Shown here: positions 7,257-14,265 of the stretch, in pieces
Layout of the letters: each line of letters begins with the position of its first letter
Position numbering within the stretch: position 1 is the first letter of the stretch
DNA from: DAOTZS01 sp034434335
GTDB taxonomy: Bacteria > Chloroflexota > Anaerolineae > CG2-30-64-16
Direction of reading: 5' to 3'
NCBI GenBank assembly: GCA_034434335.1
Contig: DAOTZS010000043.1
Coordinates: forward strand, 1 to 18,730
Length of the DNA stretch: 18,730 nucleotides
Translations under genes and position numbers: made by a program
Notes under the pieces: generated by a model
Told to the model about the DNA's origin: nothing
Databases searched by the model: none
What the model saw: the letters and a program-made list of their open reading frames with translations, nothing else

Positions 7257-8447
7257 TCACTTGGGGCCCGCTTGGCCCCTGCTGCCGTCCAGGGTCTGCC
7301 GGGCTCCCCTGTGGCCAGCCAGACAACCGGCCACGAAGGCCAGCAACTCCTTTTCAAAACGCGCGCTGCTAAACCTCTCGGCGTTTTGACGGCAGAGCTG
7401 GGGGTCATAGGCTGCCGGATCGAAGCGTTCCAGCACGGCCTGCAGCGCCTCGACACTCTGTTCGGTGAAGAACTCGCCCGTCTGGCCCGGGATGACGGTA
7501 TCCAGAGCCCCGCCGCCGCGGAAGGCGATCACTGGCCGGCCGGCCGCCTGCGCCTCCAGGGGCGCGATCCCGAAATCTTCCAGGCCGGGAAAGATGAAGG
7601 CCCTGGCCCCGGCATAAAGCTGAGCCAGCCTGTCCCACCCCACCCGGCCGAGAAAGGTCACCGTCGGCCCGGCCAGCCTCTCCAAGGCCGACCTGTCGCG
7701 GCCATCTCCGTAGACCAGCAACTTCAGCCCCAACGCCGAGCATGCCCGCACGGCCAGGTCAAGGCGCTTGTACGGGATCAGCCGGCCTCCAGCCAGGAAG
7801 TAGTCCCCTGGGGGTTCGCCGCTGGGCCGGAAGCGAGACACGTCCACAGGGGGGTAGATAACGGTGCTCTCGCGGCCATAGAAGCGGCGGATGCGCGCCT
7901 GGACTTCGCTGGAGATGGCGATGAAGTGGTGCACGCGTTGGGCCGCCGCATAATCCCAGCGCCGCAGGAAAGCGATCAAAGGCTTGAGCACTATGTCAAG
8001 GGCAGGGGGCAGCGCTTCCCGCTGCCGATAATTCTCATATTGCCACACGAAGCGGGTGGGGGTCAGGCAATAGCAGATGTGCACGGCGTCTTCGGGCACC
8101 GGCACGCCATGACAGAAGGCGCTCTTGTTGCTCAACACCAGGTCATAGCCGCGCAGGTCAACCTGCCTGAACGCCAGCGGGTAGAGTGGCAGGTAAGCCT
8201 GGTGATGGGTCGTCACGCCGGGCAATCTTTGCATGAAGGTGGTGCGGATATCCCAGCTCCGGTATCCGGCTGGCATGCGGTCGGCGCCGTACATGCTGGT
8301 AAAGATAGGTGCACCCGGAAACAGGCGCACCAGCGCCTCCAGGACATTTTCGGCGCCGCCTACCTGGTTCAGCCAGTCATGGACCAGGGCAACCCGCAGC
8401 TCGGGGTGGCTCTCGAAGAGGGAGGGTTCCTTCTCCACCGCGCACAT
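7257..8447 (-). CDS. Glycosyltransferase family 4 (GT-B fold)
   Basis: A 396-residue predicted retaining glycosyltransferase, probably adding a sugar from a nucleotide-sugar to a surface polysaccharide precursor at the cytosolic face of the membrane. The N-terminal acceptor domain shows RVALVHDWLNQVGGAENV (18-35) with the Gly-Gly-Ala-Glu loop. The C-terminal donor domain shows FLAGGRLIPYKRLDLAV (217-233) with the Arg and Lys phosphate-binding residues, YGDG (246-249) and the E-x7-E signature EDFGIAPLE (290-298). The ATG at 8447 follows AGGGG with four bases between, and lies 15 bases after the zinc-ribbon gene. Pairing with the Wzz-like gene eight bases downstream supports a polysaccharide role. 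Donor and acceptor sugars cannot be read from the sequence. Confidence 0.92.
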   Translation of the reverse strand: MCAVEKEPSLFESHPELRVALVHDWLNQVGGAENVLEALVRLFPGAPIFTSMYGADRMPAGYRSWDIRTTFMQRLPGVTTHHQAYLPLYPLAFRQVDLRGYDLVLSNKSAFCHGVPVPEDAVHICYCLTPTRFVWQYENYRQREALPPALDIVLKPLIAFLRRWDYAAAQRVHHFIAISSEVQARIRRFYGRESTVIYPPVDVSRFRPSGEPPGDYFLAGGRLIPYKRLDLAVRACSALGLKLLVYGDGRDRSALERLAGPTVTFLGRVGWDRLAQLYAGARAFIFPGLEDFGIAPLEAQAAGRPVIAFRGGGALDTVIPGQTGEFFTEQSVEALQAVLERFDPAAYDPQLCRQNAERFSSARFEKELLAFVAGCLAGHRGARQTLDGSRGQAGPK

Positions 8448-8462
8448 ACTGCCCCTAAGCGG

Positions 8463-8780
8463 TCACGGGCTCTCGACGTCAGCCACGCTGGCCACGGCCT
8501 CCGACGCCGCGGCCGGCGACGCTGTCTCCGGCCCTATAGCTGGTGCCGGAGCTGCTTCCGGGCCTGCAGCCGGCGCCGGAGCTGCTTCCGGGCCACCGGC
8601 AGCTATGGCCGGGCGCACTGCCTTCTGGAGGCGCTGAAGGGCGATCTTGTTGCCTTTTCCGCAGTGCGGGCAGAGGATCAGCGCGTACTTCTTGCCCTGG
8701 TTGGCAGCGAGATATCCCTGCAATGCCTCCAGGGTGGGGGTAAACCTTCGTCGGCACTTCTCACATGTGATGGCGAGCAT
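8463..8780 (-). CDS. Small zinc-ribbon protein with Ala/Pro repeat tail
   Basis: A 105-residue protein of unknown function. Residues 1-50 form a zinc ribbon: CEKC at 6-9 and CPHC at 37-40, followed by GKGNKIALQRLQK. Residues 60-105 are a low-complexity Ala/Pro/Glu tail with two copies of a ten-residue unit (GPEAAPAPAA, then GPEAAPAPAI), probably disordered. Two CxxC knuckles about 28 residues apart suggest a structural zinc site and binding to nucleic acid or a protein partner; I cannot assign which. The ATG is preceded by GGGAG at good spacing. It lies 27 bases after the acetyltransferase gene and 15 before the glycosyltransferase gene, all on the same strand, so it is likely cotranscribed. 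Confidence 0.8.
   Translation of the reverse strand: MLAITCEKCRRRFTPTLEALQGYLAANQGKKYALILCPHCGKGNKIALQRLQKAVRPAIAAGGPEAAPAPAAGPEAAPAPAIGPETASPAAASEAVASVADVESP
8531..8590. repeat. Two-copy 30-bp tandem repeat inside the zinc-ribbon gene
   Basis: Positions 8531-8560 and 8561-8590 are two copies of a 30-base unit that differ at only a few bases. They encode the duplicated ten-residue Ala/Pro unit in the tail of the zinc-ribbon protein. The ten bases before (8521-8530) resemble the unit's end, suggesting a decayed third copy. Because the unit is a multiple of three, copy-number change by slippage would keep the reading frame. Confidence 0.8.
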
Positions 8781-8807
8781 GGCAGGCTCCCTATACAGGC
8801 TGAATAG

Positions 8808-9380
8808 CTATGGCTTGACCCACTTGACCATCAATACGTCGTCGTAGTACGTGTTGTCGGCCAGCTTGTAGGCTTTGGCCAGCCGTGCCTCTTCCACGAA
8901 TCCCAGCTTGCGATAGAGGTTGATTGCCCGCTGGTTGTGCGCGAACACCGAAAGCTCAATGCGCTCCAGCTCCGGTTCCGCGGCCGCCCAGTCCAACAGA
9001 GCTGTCAACAGCGCCTCACCCACACCTATCCCGCGGTAGGGGGCCTGGACACTGATACCCAGCCGGGCACGATGACGCGTGCGAAAGCGGTGCTGGGCCA
9101 TCAGATGCACGATCCCCACGATGTGTGGCATGGCCGGCGTCCCAAAATCGGCCACCAGCAGGATGCTATGGGGGGTCTCGCGAAACTCCCTGATCCAGGA
9201 GCGTTCCTCTTCCAGGGTCAGATCGAACTCCCTGAGCTCTGTGATGTTCCACTCTGGCTCGGCCAGGACAGCCCTGGTGTGCGCCAGGGTCTGGCGCGCG
9301 TCGGCGGGTTCAGCCTCACGGACGAGAAAACGCCGGCCATCTCGGGCGGTAAAGAAACGATAAACGCGTGGAGCGGCCAT
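8808..9380 (-). CDS. GNAT family N-acetyltransferase
   Basis: A 190-residue Gcn5-related acetyltransferase that would transfer an acetyl group from acetyl-CoA to an amine. Motif A is clear: LGISVQAPYRGIGVGEALL (107-125), with the pyrophosphate-binding RGIGVG loop at 116-121. Motif B follows: IELSVFAHNQRAINLYRKLGF (141-161), with the N-x-x-A-x-x-L-Y-x-x-x-G-F pattern. The N-terminal 45 residues are longer than in the minimal fold. It resembles the RimI/RimJ/PhnO-like general group, so the substrate (protein N-terminus, polyamine, antibiotic or metabolite) stays open. The ATG at 9380 has AAAGG upstream. It sits 75 bases after the RAM-domain gene and 27 before the zinc-ribbon gene. Confidence 0.92.
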   Translation of the reverse strand: MAAPRVYRFFTARDGRRFLVREAEPADARQTLAHTRAVLAEPEWNITELREFDLTLEEERSWIREFRETPHSILLVADFGTPAMPHIVGIVHLMAQHRFRTRHRARLGISVQAPYRGIGVGEALLTALLDWAAAEPELERIELSVFAHNQRAINLYRKLGFVEEARLAKAYKLADNTYYDDVLMVKWVKP

Positions 9381-9455
9381 TAACAGGTGCCTTTCATGGG
9401 CTCATGGAAGCGCTCAATAGAAACCAACGCCCCCACGGCTGCCCTTTCCCGAGCC

Positions 9456-10103
9456 CTATTTCTTCGGGGTGGGTGACGGCTCGGGGAAGCAGCGCGCCAG
9501 TTCGATGAAGTCTTCGATGCGGCCCAAGATCTCCCAATCAAGCACGCTGGTCAACTGGGTGTCCACCACCCCTGGCACGGTGCGCACCCAACTCATCACG
9601 TAACCGGTCAGGGCGGCGGTGCGCTCCCCCAGCAGGAGCAGCATCAGGTCTGCTTCCGGGGAATGGAAGAGCTTGAGCACCCAGACCACCTCTACGTGGT
9701 GATGCCGGGGCAGCCCGATCAGGGCGCGATAAACCTCATCATCGCGGCCCGGTTGTGACTTCACCTGCACAGTTGCTGCAGCACGGCGGGTCCAAACCGA
9801 CTTCTGCAACGGCAGGTCCATGAGCGGTTCGTAGCGCACCACCCCGCCAAAAGAGAGCTGGGCGGCTGTGCCCCGCACCCCAGGGACCGTCCGGATGACT
9901 TTGACCAGAAACTCGTCGAAGTCCGCCAGATCGTGCACCAGGCAGACGACACGCAGGTCGGCCCGTTCACGCAGCCAGTTGACCCATAGGGGGGTAATGG
10001 CCGGGCTGGTGCTACGGTTCAGGTTCTGCAGCAAGCCTTCTCGTGTCAGTTCATCCTGGCCGCTGAATACGTCAATATCAATGACGGCTAATGTTGGTTG
10101 CAT
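9456..10103 (-). CDS. Tandem RAM (Lrp/AsnC ligand-binding-like) protein without HTH
   Basis: A 215-residue protein that I read as two copies of the Lrp/AsnC effector-binding (RAM, ferredoxin-like beta-alpha-beta) fold. The first spans about residues 5-95 and the second about 108-193. Both halves contain the same element late in the fold: VIRTVPGVRGT at 69-79 and WVRTVPGVVDT at 172-182, each followed by a beta strand. In Lrp/AsnC proteins this V-x-x-x-P-G-V-x-x-T stretch is characteristic. There is no helix-turn-helix in front, so the protein cannot bind DNA in the normal Lrp manner. It might be a small-molecule sensor or a partner of a separate regulator. The C-terminus is a short Pro/Lys tail. 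It is the first gene of the eight-gene minus-strand cluster, with a good promoter upstream. The family call is from pattern alone. Confidence 0.75.
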   Translation of the reverse strand: MQPTLAVIDIDVFSGQDELTREGLLQNLNRSTSPAITPLWVNWLRERADLRVVCLVHDLADFDEFLVKVIRTVPGVRGTAAQLSFGGVVRYEPLMDLPLQKSVWTRRAAATVQVKSQPGRDDEVYRALIGLPRHHHVEVVWVLKLFHSPEADLMLLLLGERTAALTGYVMSWVRTVPGVVDTQLTSVLDWEILGRIEDFIELARCFPEPSPTPKK

Positions 10104-10142
10104 GGAGGTCTCTCACGGGTATCTGTTCTTACTGCTCTTGTT

Positions 10143-10171
10143 ATCTTAGCACGCTTTCCTGCTCCTGCCAA
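10143..10171 (-). promoter_or_regulatory. Sigma-70-type promoter for the minus-strand cluster
   Basis: Read on the minus strand, TTGGCA (10171-10166) and TAAGAT (10148-10143) are separated by exactly 17 bases. TG-C directly precedes the -10, giving an extended -10 element. Initiation would fall near 10136, about 33 bases before the RAM-protein ATG at 10103. It is the best promoter match I found in the window and is placed to drive the cluster down to 3089. Confidence 0.65.
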
Positions 10172-10199
10172 AGACGCATGGACAACCTGCAGGGGGTGA

Positions 10200-10325
10200 G
10201 GGCAGGGACAAGCCCTGCCCCTACCGGTGGTCGCCCCACGGGCAGGGACTTGTAGGGGCGACCCTTGTGGTCGCCCCCTGGGGCAGGGACAAGCCCTGCC
10301 CCTACCGATGGTCGCCCCATGGGCA
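10200..10325. repeat. Palindromic GC-rich direct repeat in divergent intergenic region
   Basis: A unit of about 45 bases beginning GGGCAGGGACAAGCCCTGCC occurs twice in direct orientation, at about 10200-10245 and 10281-10325 (offset 81), with only two clear differences over that length. Each copy contains an inverted repeat: GGGCAGGG/CCCTGCCC around an ACAAG loop. In the second copy the stem extends to nine pairs (10280-10288 with 10294-10302). Between the copies a further inverted repeat, GGGGCGACC (10255-10263) with GGTCGCCCC (10269-10277), has a CTTGT loop. No coding function or transposase is present. It resembles the intergenic palindromic (REP/MITE-like) elements common in many GC-rich bacterial genomes and lies between two divergent promoters. 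Confidence 0.85.
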
Positions 10326-10357
10326 CAGCGTCATTTCAGCCGCGAAACGAAAGATGA

Positions 10358-10363
10358 TATAAT
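10358..10363 (+). promoter_or_regulatory. Extended -10 promoter for phoU
   Basis: A perfect TATAAT at 10358-10363 is preceded by TG-A, forming an extended -10 element. The -35 position (10335-10340, TTCAGC) matches only about half of consensus, which extended -10 promoters tolerate. Initiation near 10370 would give a leader of about 30 bases before the phoU GTG at 10401. No Pho box-like direct repeat was recognised. Confidence 0.65.
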
Positions 10364-10400
10364 TACACAACACGAAGCCAGCGACAAGGAGAGTCCCCCT

Positions 10401-11057
10401 GTGGCGCGCGCAAGCTTTGAGGCCAGCCTGGCCGCGCTGAAAGAGCAGTTGCTCTGCCTGGGTGCTCGGGTCTCAGATGCTCAGCAAAAGGCCGTACGGG
10501 CACTGGCGGAGCGAGACCAGGACCTGGCGCGCGAGGTGATTGCCGGCGACCAGGATATCAATCAGGCCGAACGGCAGATCGAAGAGCAGTGCCTGTTCCT
10601 GATTGCCAGTCAGCAGCCGGTTGCACGCGACTTGCGCACTATCTTCTCCGTCCTATCTATTGCTTCCGATTTGGAACGCATGGCCGATCATGCCAAGGGG
10701 ATAGCCGTACTGGCCCTCCGCCTGGCCGATCAGCCGTTGCTCAAGCCCTTGATTGATGTGCCCCGCATGGCGCAGATCGGCCGAGAGCTATTGCAGGGGC
10801 AACTGCAAGCCTTTATCAACGGAGATGTCGAGGATGCCCGCCGGCTGGCCGCGCGCGATAGCGAAGTGGACCAGCTCAACGACCAGGTGTTTCGCGAATT
10901 GCTGGTGATCATGATGAGCGACCCCCGCACTATCACCCGGGCGACCTACCTGCTCTGGATCGCCCACAACCTGGAACGCTTCGCCGATCGCACCACCAAC
11001 ATCGGCGAGCGCGTCATCTTCCTGATGACCGGTGAGGTCGTGGAGTTGAACGAGTAA
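10401..11057 (+). CDS. phoU: Phosphate signalling protein PhoU
   Basis: A 218-residue PhoU protein, made of two three-helix bundles. It modulates the Pst phosphate transporter and the PhoR/PhoB-type two-component system at the membrane inner face. Both metal-binding helices are visible: DLERMADHAKGIA (90-102) and NLERFADRTTNIGERV (190-205), the E-x-x-x-D motifs of the family. I start it at GTG 10401, because AAGGAG lies nine bases upstream and the protein then begins with the usual FEASLAALKEQLLCLG helix at normal family length. A longer in-frame reading from 10227 would translate the palindromic repeats and the promoter. No pstSCAB or phoBR gene is in the window, so it is separated from its usual partners. 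The next gene starts 35 bases downstream. Confidence 0.94.
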   Translation: MARASFEASLAALKEQLLCLGARVSDAQQKAVRALAERDQDLAREVIAGDQDINQAERQIEEQCLFLIASQQPVARDLRTIFSVLSIASDLERMADHAKGIAVLALRLADQPLLKPLIDVPRMAQIGRELLQGQLQAFINGDVEDARRLAARDSEVDQLNDQVFRELLVIMMSDPRTITRATYLLWIAHNLERFADRTTNIGERVIFLMTGEVVELNE

Positions 11058-11092
11058 CCGGTCTGAATCTTGTGACAAGGACGCAGAGGCTT

Positions 11093-12283
11093 ATGGACCT
11101 GACACAACTGAGCCAGATGGTAACCTGGCTGGACGAAGAACATCGCCGCGACCGGGACGAGCTCGCCCAACTCGACCAACGGTTGCAAACTCTGGGCATC
11201 GAAAAGCAAGAACAGGCACGACGCATCCAAGACCTGGAGAGCCGCCTGGCCAGTGTCGCGGCCCAATTGACCCGCTTCACCCAGATCGAGCAGGCCCTGC
11301 AGCAACTCAAGAGCGAAGTGGTTGTCATGCTCGACAAACAAACCGAAGCGCGGCTACAGGCTGAGCGGGAAGCAGAACGGGCCCGTCTGAGTGATCGGGA
11401 GGTGCTGGCCCGTGGCATTGCCGAGCTCCGCAAGGAGTTATCTCGCCTGAGCCGGATTGAGGAGGAGTTGATCGCGCTCAAGGCCGAGGATCAGCGCCTG
11501 AACGAAGCACTGATCTCTGTGCGCCAGGCGGCTGCCAGCATCAGCAATGCCCTGGATGAACGGACGCGGTCGCTGCCGTACATTATGGAGCAGCGCGCCC
11601 AGGACAATAAACGTATTGCCCAGCTCCAGGCCGAGCATGTCGAGCTGCTGAAACGCCTTGACACCCTGGCTGGCCGATTGCCCGCGCTGGAGGAAGCTGT
11701 GCCGCGCCTGGAACGAGAGCTGCAGAAGATCGCACCCCTGTGGGACCAGATGCGCTCCGAGCAGCAGACCTTCATGGAAGCCCAACGGGTGGCCGATGCA
11801 GAACGTACCAGACAGATGGCTCAGTGGGAGGACGAGTTCGAGCAGCAACGGCAGTTGTTGGAGAAGCAAGTTGTGCGGATGCGCGAGTTCGCGGCTCAAT
11901 ACGATGCTGCCGGCCGGGCCTTGAAGGCGCTGGAGGAATTCCAGGCCCAGATCAGCCGCGAACAGCGCCAGGTGGCCGAACTGCAGAGATTGGCCGAAGA
12001 ACGTCAGCGCAAAGAGCTGGCCGAGTGGCAGGCGGAAAACGAGCAGCGCTGGAAGAAGGAACTGCTGCGTTGGGAGTACGCTGCCCAAGAGCAAGATAAG
12101 CTGAATCATAAAATCCTCGAAAGATTTCCTCCGCTCGAGCAGGCGATTGCTTTGCTCCAGCGCGAAATCGAGGCCCTGTGGCGCCTGCATGAGCTTCTCG
12201 CCGATCGCCAGCTTACCCAGGCGCAGCAGTTGCTGGATGTGGTTGACGCAGCCCTCGAAAGCCGGCCCAAAGCAGAGAAATAA
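11093..12283 (+). CDS. Long coiled-coil protein of unknown function
   Basis: A protein of about 396 residues, almost wholly alpha-helical and predicted coiled coil, very rich in Gln, Glu, Arg, Leu and Ala. It has no signal peptide, membrane helix or recognisable catalytic motif, so it is probably cytosolic. Heptad-like Leu/Ile spacing runs through most of the length. Proline-containing breaks occur at three places (around SLPYIM, LPALEEAVPRL with APLWD, and FPPLEQ), dividing the rod into segments. Trp-containing segments near the C-terminus (RWKKELLRWEYAAQEQ) stand out. The ATG at 11093 is preferred, with purine-rich AAGGACGCAGAGG upstream. A GTG at 11072 would add seven residues without a visible ribosome site. 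It starts 35 bases after phoU and ends 12 bases before selB, so one transcript is likely. A scaffold or SMC-like/cytoskeletal role is possible but unproven. Confidence 0.85.
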   Translation: MDLTQLSQMVTWLDEEHRRDRDELAQLDQRLQTLGIEKQEQARRIQDLESRLASVAAQLTRFTQIEQALQQLKSEVVVMLDKQTEARLQAEREAERARLSDREVLARGIAELRKELSRLSRIEEELIALKAEDQRLNEALISVRQAAASISNALDERTRSLPYIMEQRAQDNKRIAQLQAEHVELLKRLDTLAGRLPALEEAVPRLERELQKIAPLWDQMRSEQQTFMEAQRVADAERTRQMAQWEDEFEQQRQLLEKQVVRMREFAAQYDAAGRALKALEEFQAQISREQRQVAELQRLAEERQRKELAEWQAENEQRWKKELLRWEYAAQEQDKLNHKILERFPPLEQAIALLQREIEALWRLHELLADRQLTQAQQLLDVVDAALESRPKAEK

Positions 12284-12295
12284 CGGGAGCTTCGT

Positions 12296-14233
12296 ATGCG
12301 GGTGGTGGGAACCGCTGGCCACGTTGACCACGGCAAATCAACCCTGGTCCACGCCCTGACCGGGATTGACCCCGATCGGCTGCGGGAGGAAAAAGAGCGC
12401 CAGATGACCATTGACCTCGGCTTTGCCTGGCTTACCCTGCCGCCGCCCCGTCAGGCCGCGGGACAGGGCGCGGGCGAGCAGGTCGGGGTGATTGACGTGC
12501 CCGGCCACATTGATTTCATCAAGAACATGCTGGCCGGCATTGGCGGCATTGATGCGGCCATCCTGGTGGTGGCCGCGGACGAAGGGGTGATGCCGCAAAC
12601 ACGCGAGCACCTGGCCATCCTGGACCTGCTCCAGGTGACAGCGGGGGTGGTGGCGCTAACCAAAGTGGATGCGGTGGCGGATGAAGATTGGCTGGAGCTG
12701 GTCGAGGCTGACTTGCAGGAAACCCTGGCCCATAGCTCCCTGGCCCAGGCGCCCATCGTACGGGTGTCGGCGCGCAACGGCACAGGGCTTGACGAACTGA
12801 AGCAGGCGCTGGCCGATGTGCTGGCTACAGTGCCGGCCCGGCCCGATCGCGGTCGGCCACGTCTCCCTATTGACCGGGCCTTCACCGTGGCCGGCTTCGG
12901 CACCATCGTCACAGGGACTTTGAGCGATGGACAATTCCGGGTGGGAGACGAAGTGGAGATCGTGCCCGGCAATCTGCGGGCTCGCATCCGCAGCCTGCAG
13001 ACCCACAAGCGCCCGGTCGAGGTCGGCCTGCCGGGCAGCCGGCTGGCCATCAACCTGACCGGGGTCCACCCTGATGAACTGGAGCGCGGCATGGTTGTGG
13101 CCCGGCCAGGGACGTTGCAGGCTACCAAGCTGGTAGATGTGCGCCTGCGCATGCTCTCCGACCAGGCAGTGGCACCATTACGCCACAATCAGCTCGTGGA
13201 CTTCTTCAGCGGCGCGGCCGAGACATCGGCGCACACGCGGCTGCTGGATGCCGAGGAGATCAGCCCGGGCCATGAGGGGTGGGTCCAGCTCCGCCTGGCC
13301 AAACCGGTGGCCCTGCTCGCCGGCGACCGCTTCATTATCCGCCAGGCCTCCCCCAGCATGACCCTGGGCGGCGGGCAGGTCATCAATCCTCACCCCCAGC
13401 GGCGCTGGCGTCGCTTTCAACCTGCAGTGATCTCCCAATTGGAGGCCCTGGCCCGTGGCACCCCAGAGGAACGGCTGCTGCATACTCTCGCCGCGCTGGA
13501 ACCTGCCCCCCTCAGGACCGTCGTCGAGAGCAGCGGATTAGAAGGAGCAGTGGCCGAAGAAACCCTGGCCAGCATGATAGCAGCCGGGCAAATCATCCCG
13601 TTGGGCATCGTACAGCCGCCGTTGCGCAGCTCAGCCACGCCGGCCCTCTCCATTGGTGGCTGGCGTACCCTGGCCACGCGCGTCGCGGCCACCCTGGCCG
13701 AGTACCATGCCCAATACCCGTTGCGACCAGGCATCGGCCGTGAGGAGCTCAAAAGCCGGGTCATGGGCCGGAGCCAGTGGTCCACCAGGTCGTTCAATGA
13801 GCTGATCGGCCGGGCCGTTCAAGAGGGGGTTGTGGAAGAAGTCGGCGAATACCTGCGTGCTCCCGGCTTTCGCATCACCTTCACCCCCGAACAGCAGGCC
13901 CGGGCCGATGCCCTGCTGGCGGCTTTCCGCCAACAGCCTTATACCCCCCCTTCCATGGCTGACGCCCTGGCCATGGCCGACGCCGAAATCGTCAGCGCGC
14001 TGATGTACCAGGGCATCCTGATCAGGCTTACCGAGGATGTGTTGTTCCTGCGCGAAACCTACGAGGAGATGGTGGCCCGTATCGTGGCCTACATCCAGGA
14101 ACACGGGAGCATAACGGTGGCCCAGGTGCGGGACATGTTCAATGCCAGCCGCAAATATGCCCTGGCCATCATGGAACATCTGGACGAGCGGAGGATAACC
14201 AGGCGCGTCGGTGACGAACGCGTGCTGCGCTAA
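12296..14233 (+). CDS. selB: Selenocysteine-specific elongation factor SelB
   Basis: A 645-residue GTPase that delivers selenocysteyl-tRNA(Sec) to the ribosome at UGA codons followed by a SECIS element. The EF-Tu-like domain has G1 AGHVDHGKS (7-15), G2 within MTIDLGFAW (37-45), G3 DVPGH (67-71), G4 TKVD (122-125) and G5 SAR (158-160). The GIDPDRLREEK stretch (23-33) and MTIDLGFA are typical of SelB rather than EF-Tu or IF2. Beta-barrel domains II and III follow (about 185-365). Winged-helix domains (about 375-645) end in the SelB pattern SRKYALAIMEHLD (618-630) and RRVGDERVL, which binds the SECIS hairpin. The length is normal for SelB. It is 12 bases after the coiled-coil gene and converges on parB with 32 bases between the stops. 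No selA, selC or selD is in the window. Confidence 0.95.
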   Translation: MRVVGTAGHVDHGKSTLVHALTGIDPDRLREEKERQMTIDLGFAWLTLPPPRQAAGQGAGEQVGVIDVPGHIDFIKNMLAGIGGIDAAILVVAADEGVMPQTREHLAILDLLQVTAGVVALTKVDAVADEDWLELVEADLQETLAHSSLAQAPIVRVSARNGTGLDELKQALADVLATVPARPDRGRPRLPIDRAFTVAGFGTIVTGTLSDGQFRVGDEVEIVPGNLRARIRSLQTHKRPVEVGLPGSRLAINLTGVHPDELERGMVVARPGTLQATKLVDVRLRMLSDQAVAPLRHNQLVDFFSGAAETSAHTRLLDAEEISPGHEGWVQLRLAKPVALLAGDRFIIRQASPSMTLGGGQVINPHPQRRWRRFQPAVISQLEALARGTPEERLLHTLAALEPAPLRTVVESSGLEGAVAEETLASMIAAGQIIPLGIVQPPLRSSATPALSIGGWRTLATRVAATLAEYHAQYPLRPGIGREELKSRVMGRSQWSTRSFNELIGRAVQEGVVEEVGEYLRAPGFRITFTPEQQARADALLAAFRQQPYTPPSMADALAMADAEIVSALMYQGILIRLTEDVLFLRETYEEMVARIVAYIQEHGSITVAQVRDMFNASRKYALAIMEHLDERRITRRVGDERVLR

Positions 14234-14265
14234 TCTACCTGCTACCCTCTTGAGCCTCGCGCGCT

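Noticed and set aside
8761..8770. Palindrome TCACATGTGA as a possible parS-like site
   Set aside because: It lacks the TTTCACGTGAAA core of known parS sites and lies inside the zinc-ribbon coding sequence; chance is sufficient.
7272..8807. 511-codon plus-strand open frame opposite the glycosyltransferase and zinc-ribbon genes
   Set aside because: It spans two real genes and the gap between them on the other strand and has no recognisable motif; a shadow frame.
10200..10325. CRISPR array
   Set aside because: Only two copies, 45 bases long with internal dyads, a spacer that is itself palindromic, and no cas genes nearby.
10227..10400. N-terminal extension of phoU
   Set aside because: It would translate the palindromic repeats and the promoter itself. 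The GTG at 10401 has a good ribosome site and gives the normal family length.
11438..12331. 297-codon minus-strand open frame opposite the coiled-coil gene
   Set aside because: Leu/Gln/His-rich complement of Gln/Glu/Leu heptads, as expected from the sense coiled coil; no independent evidence.
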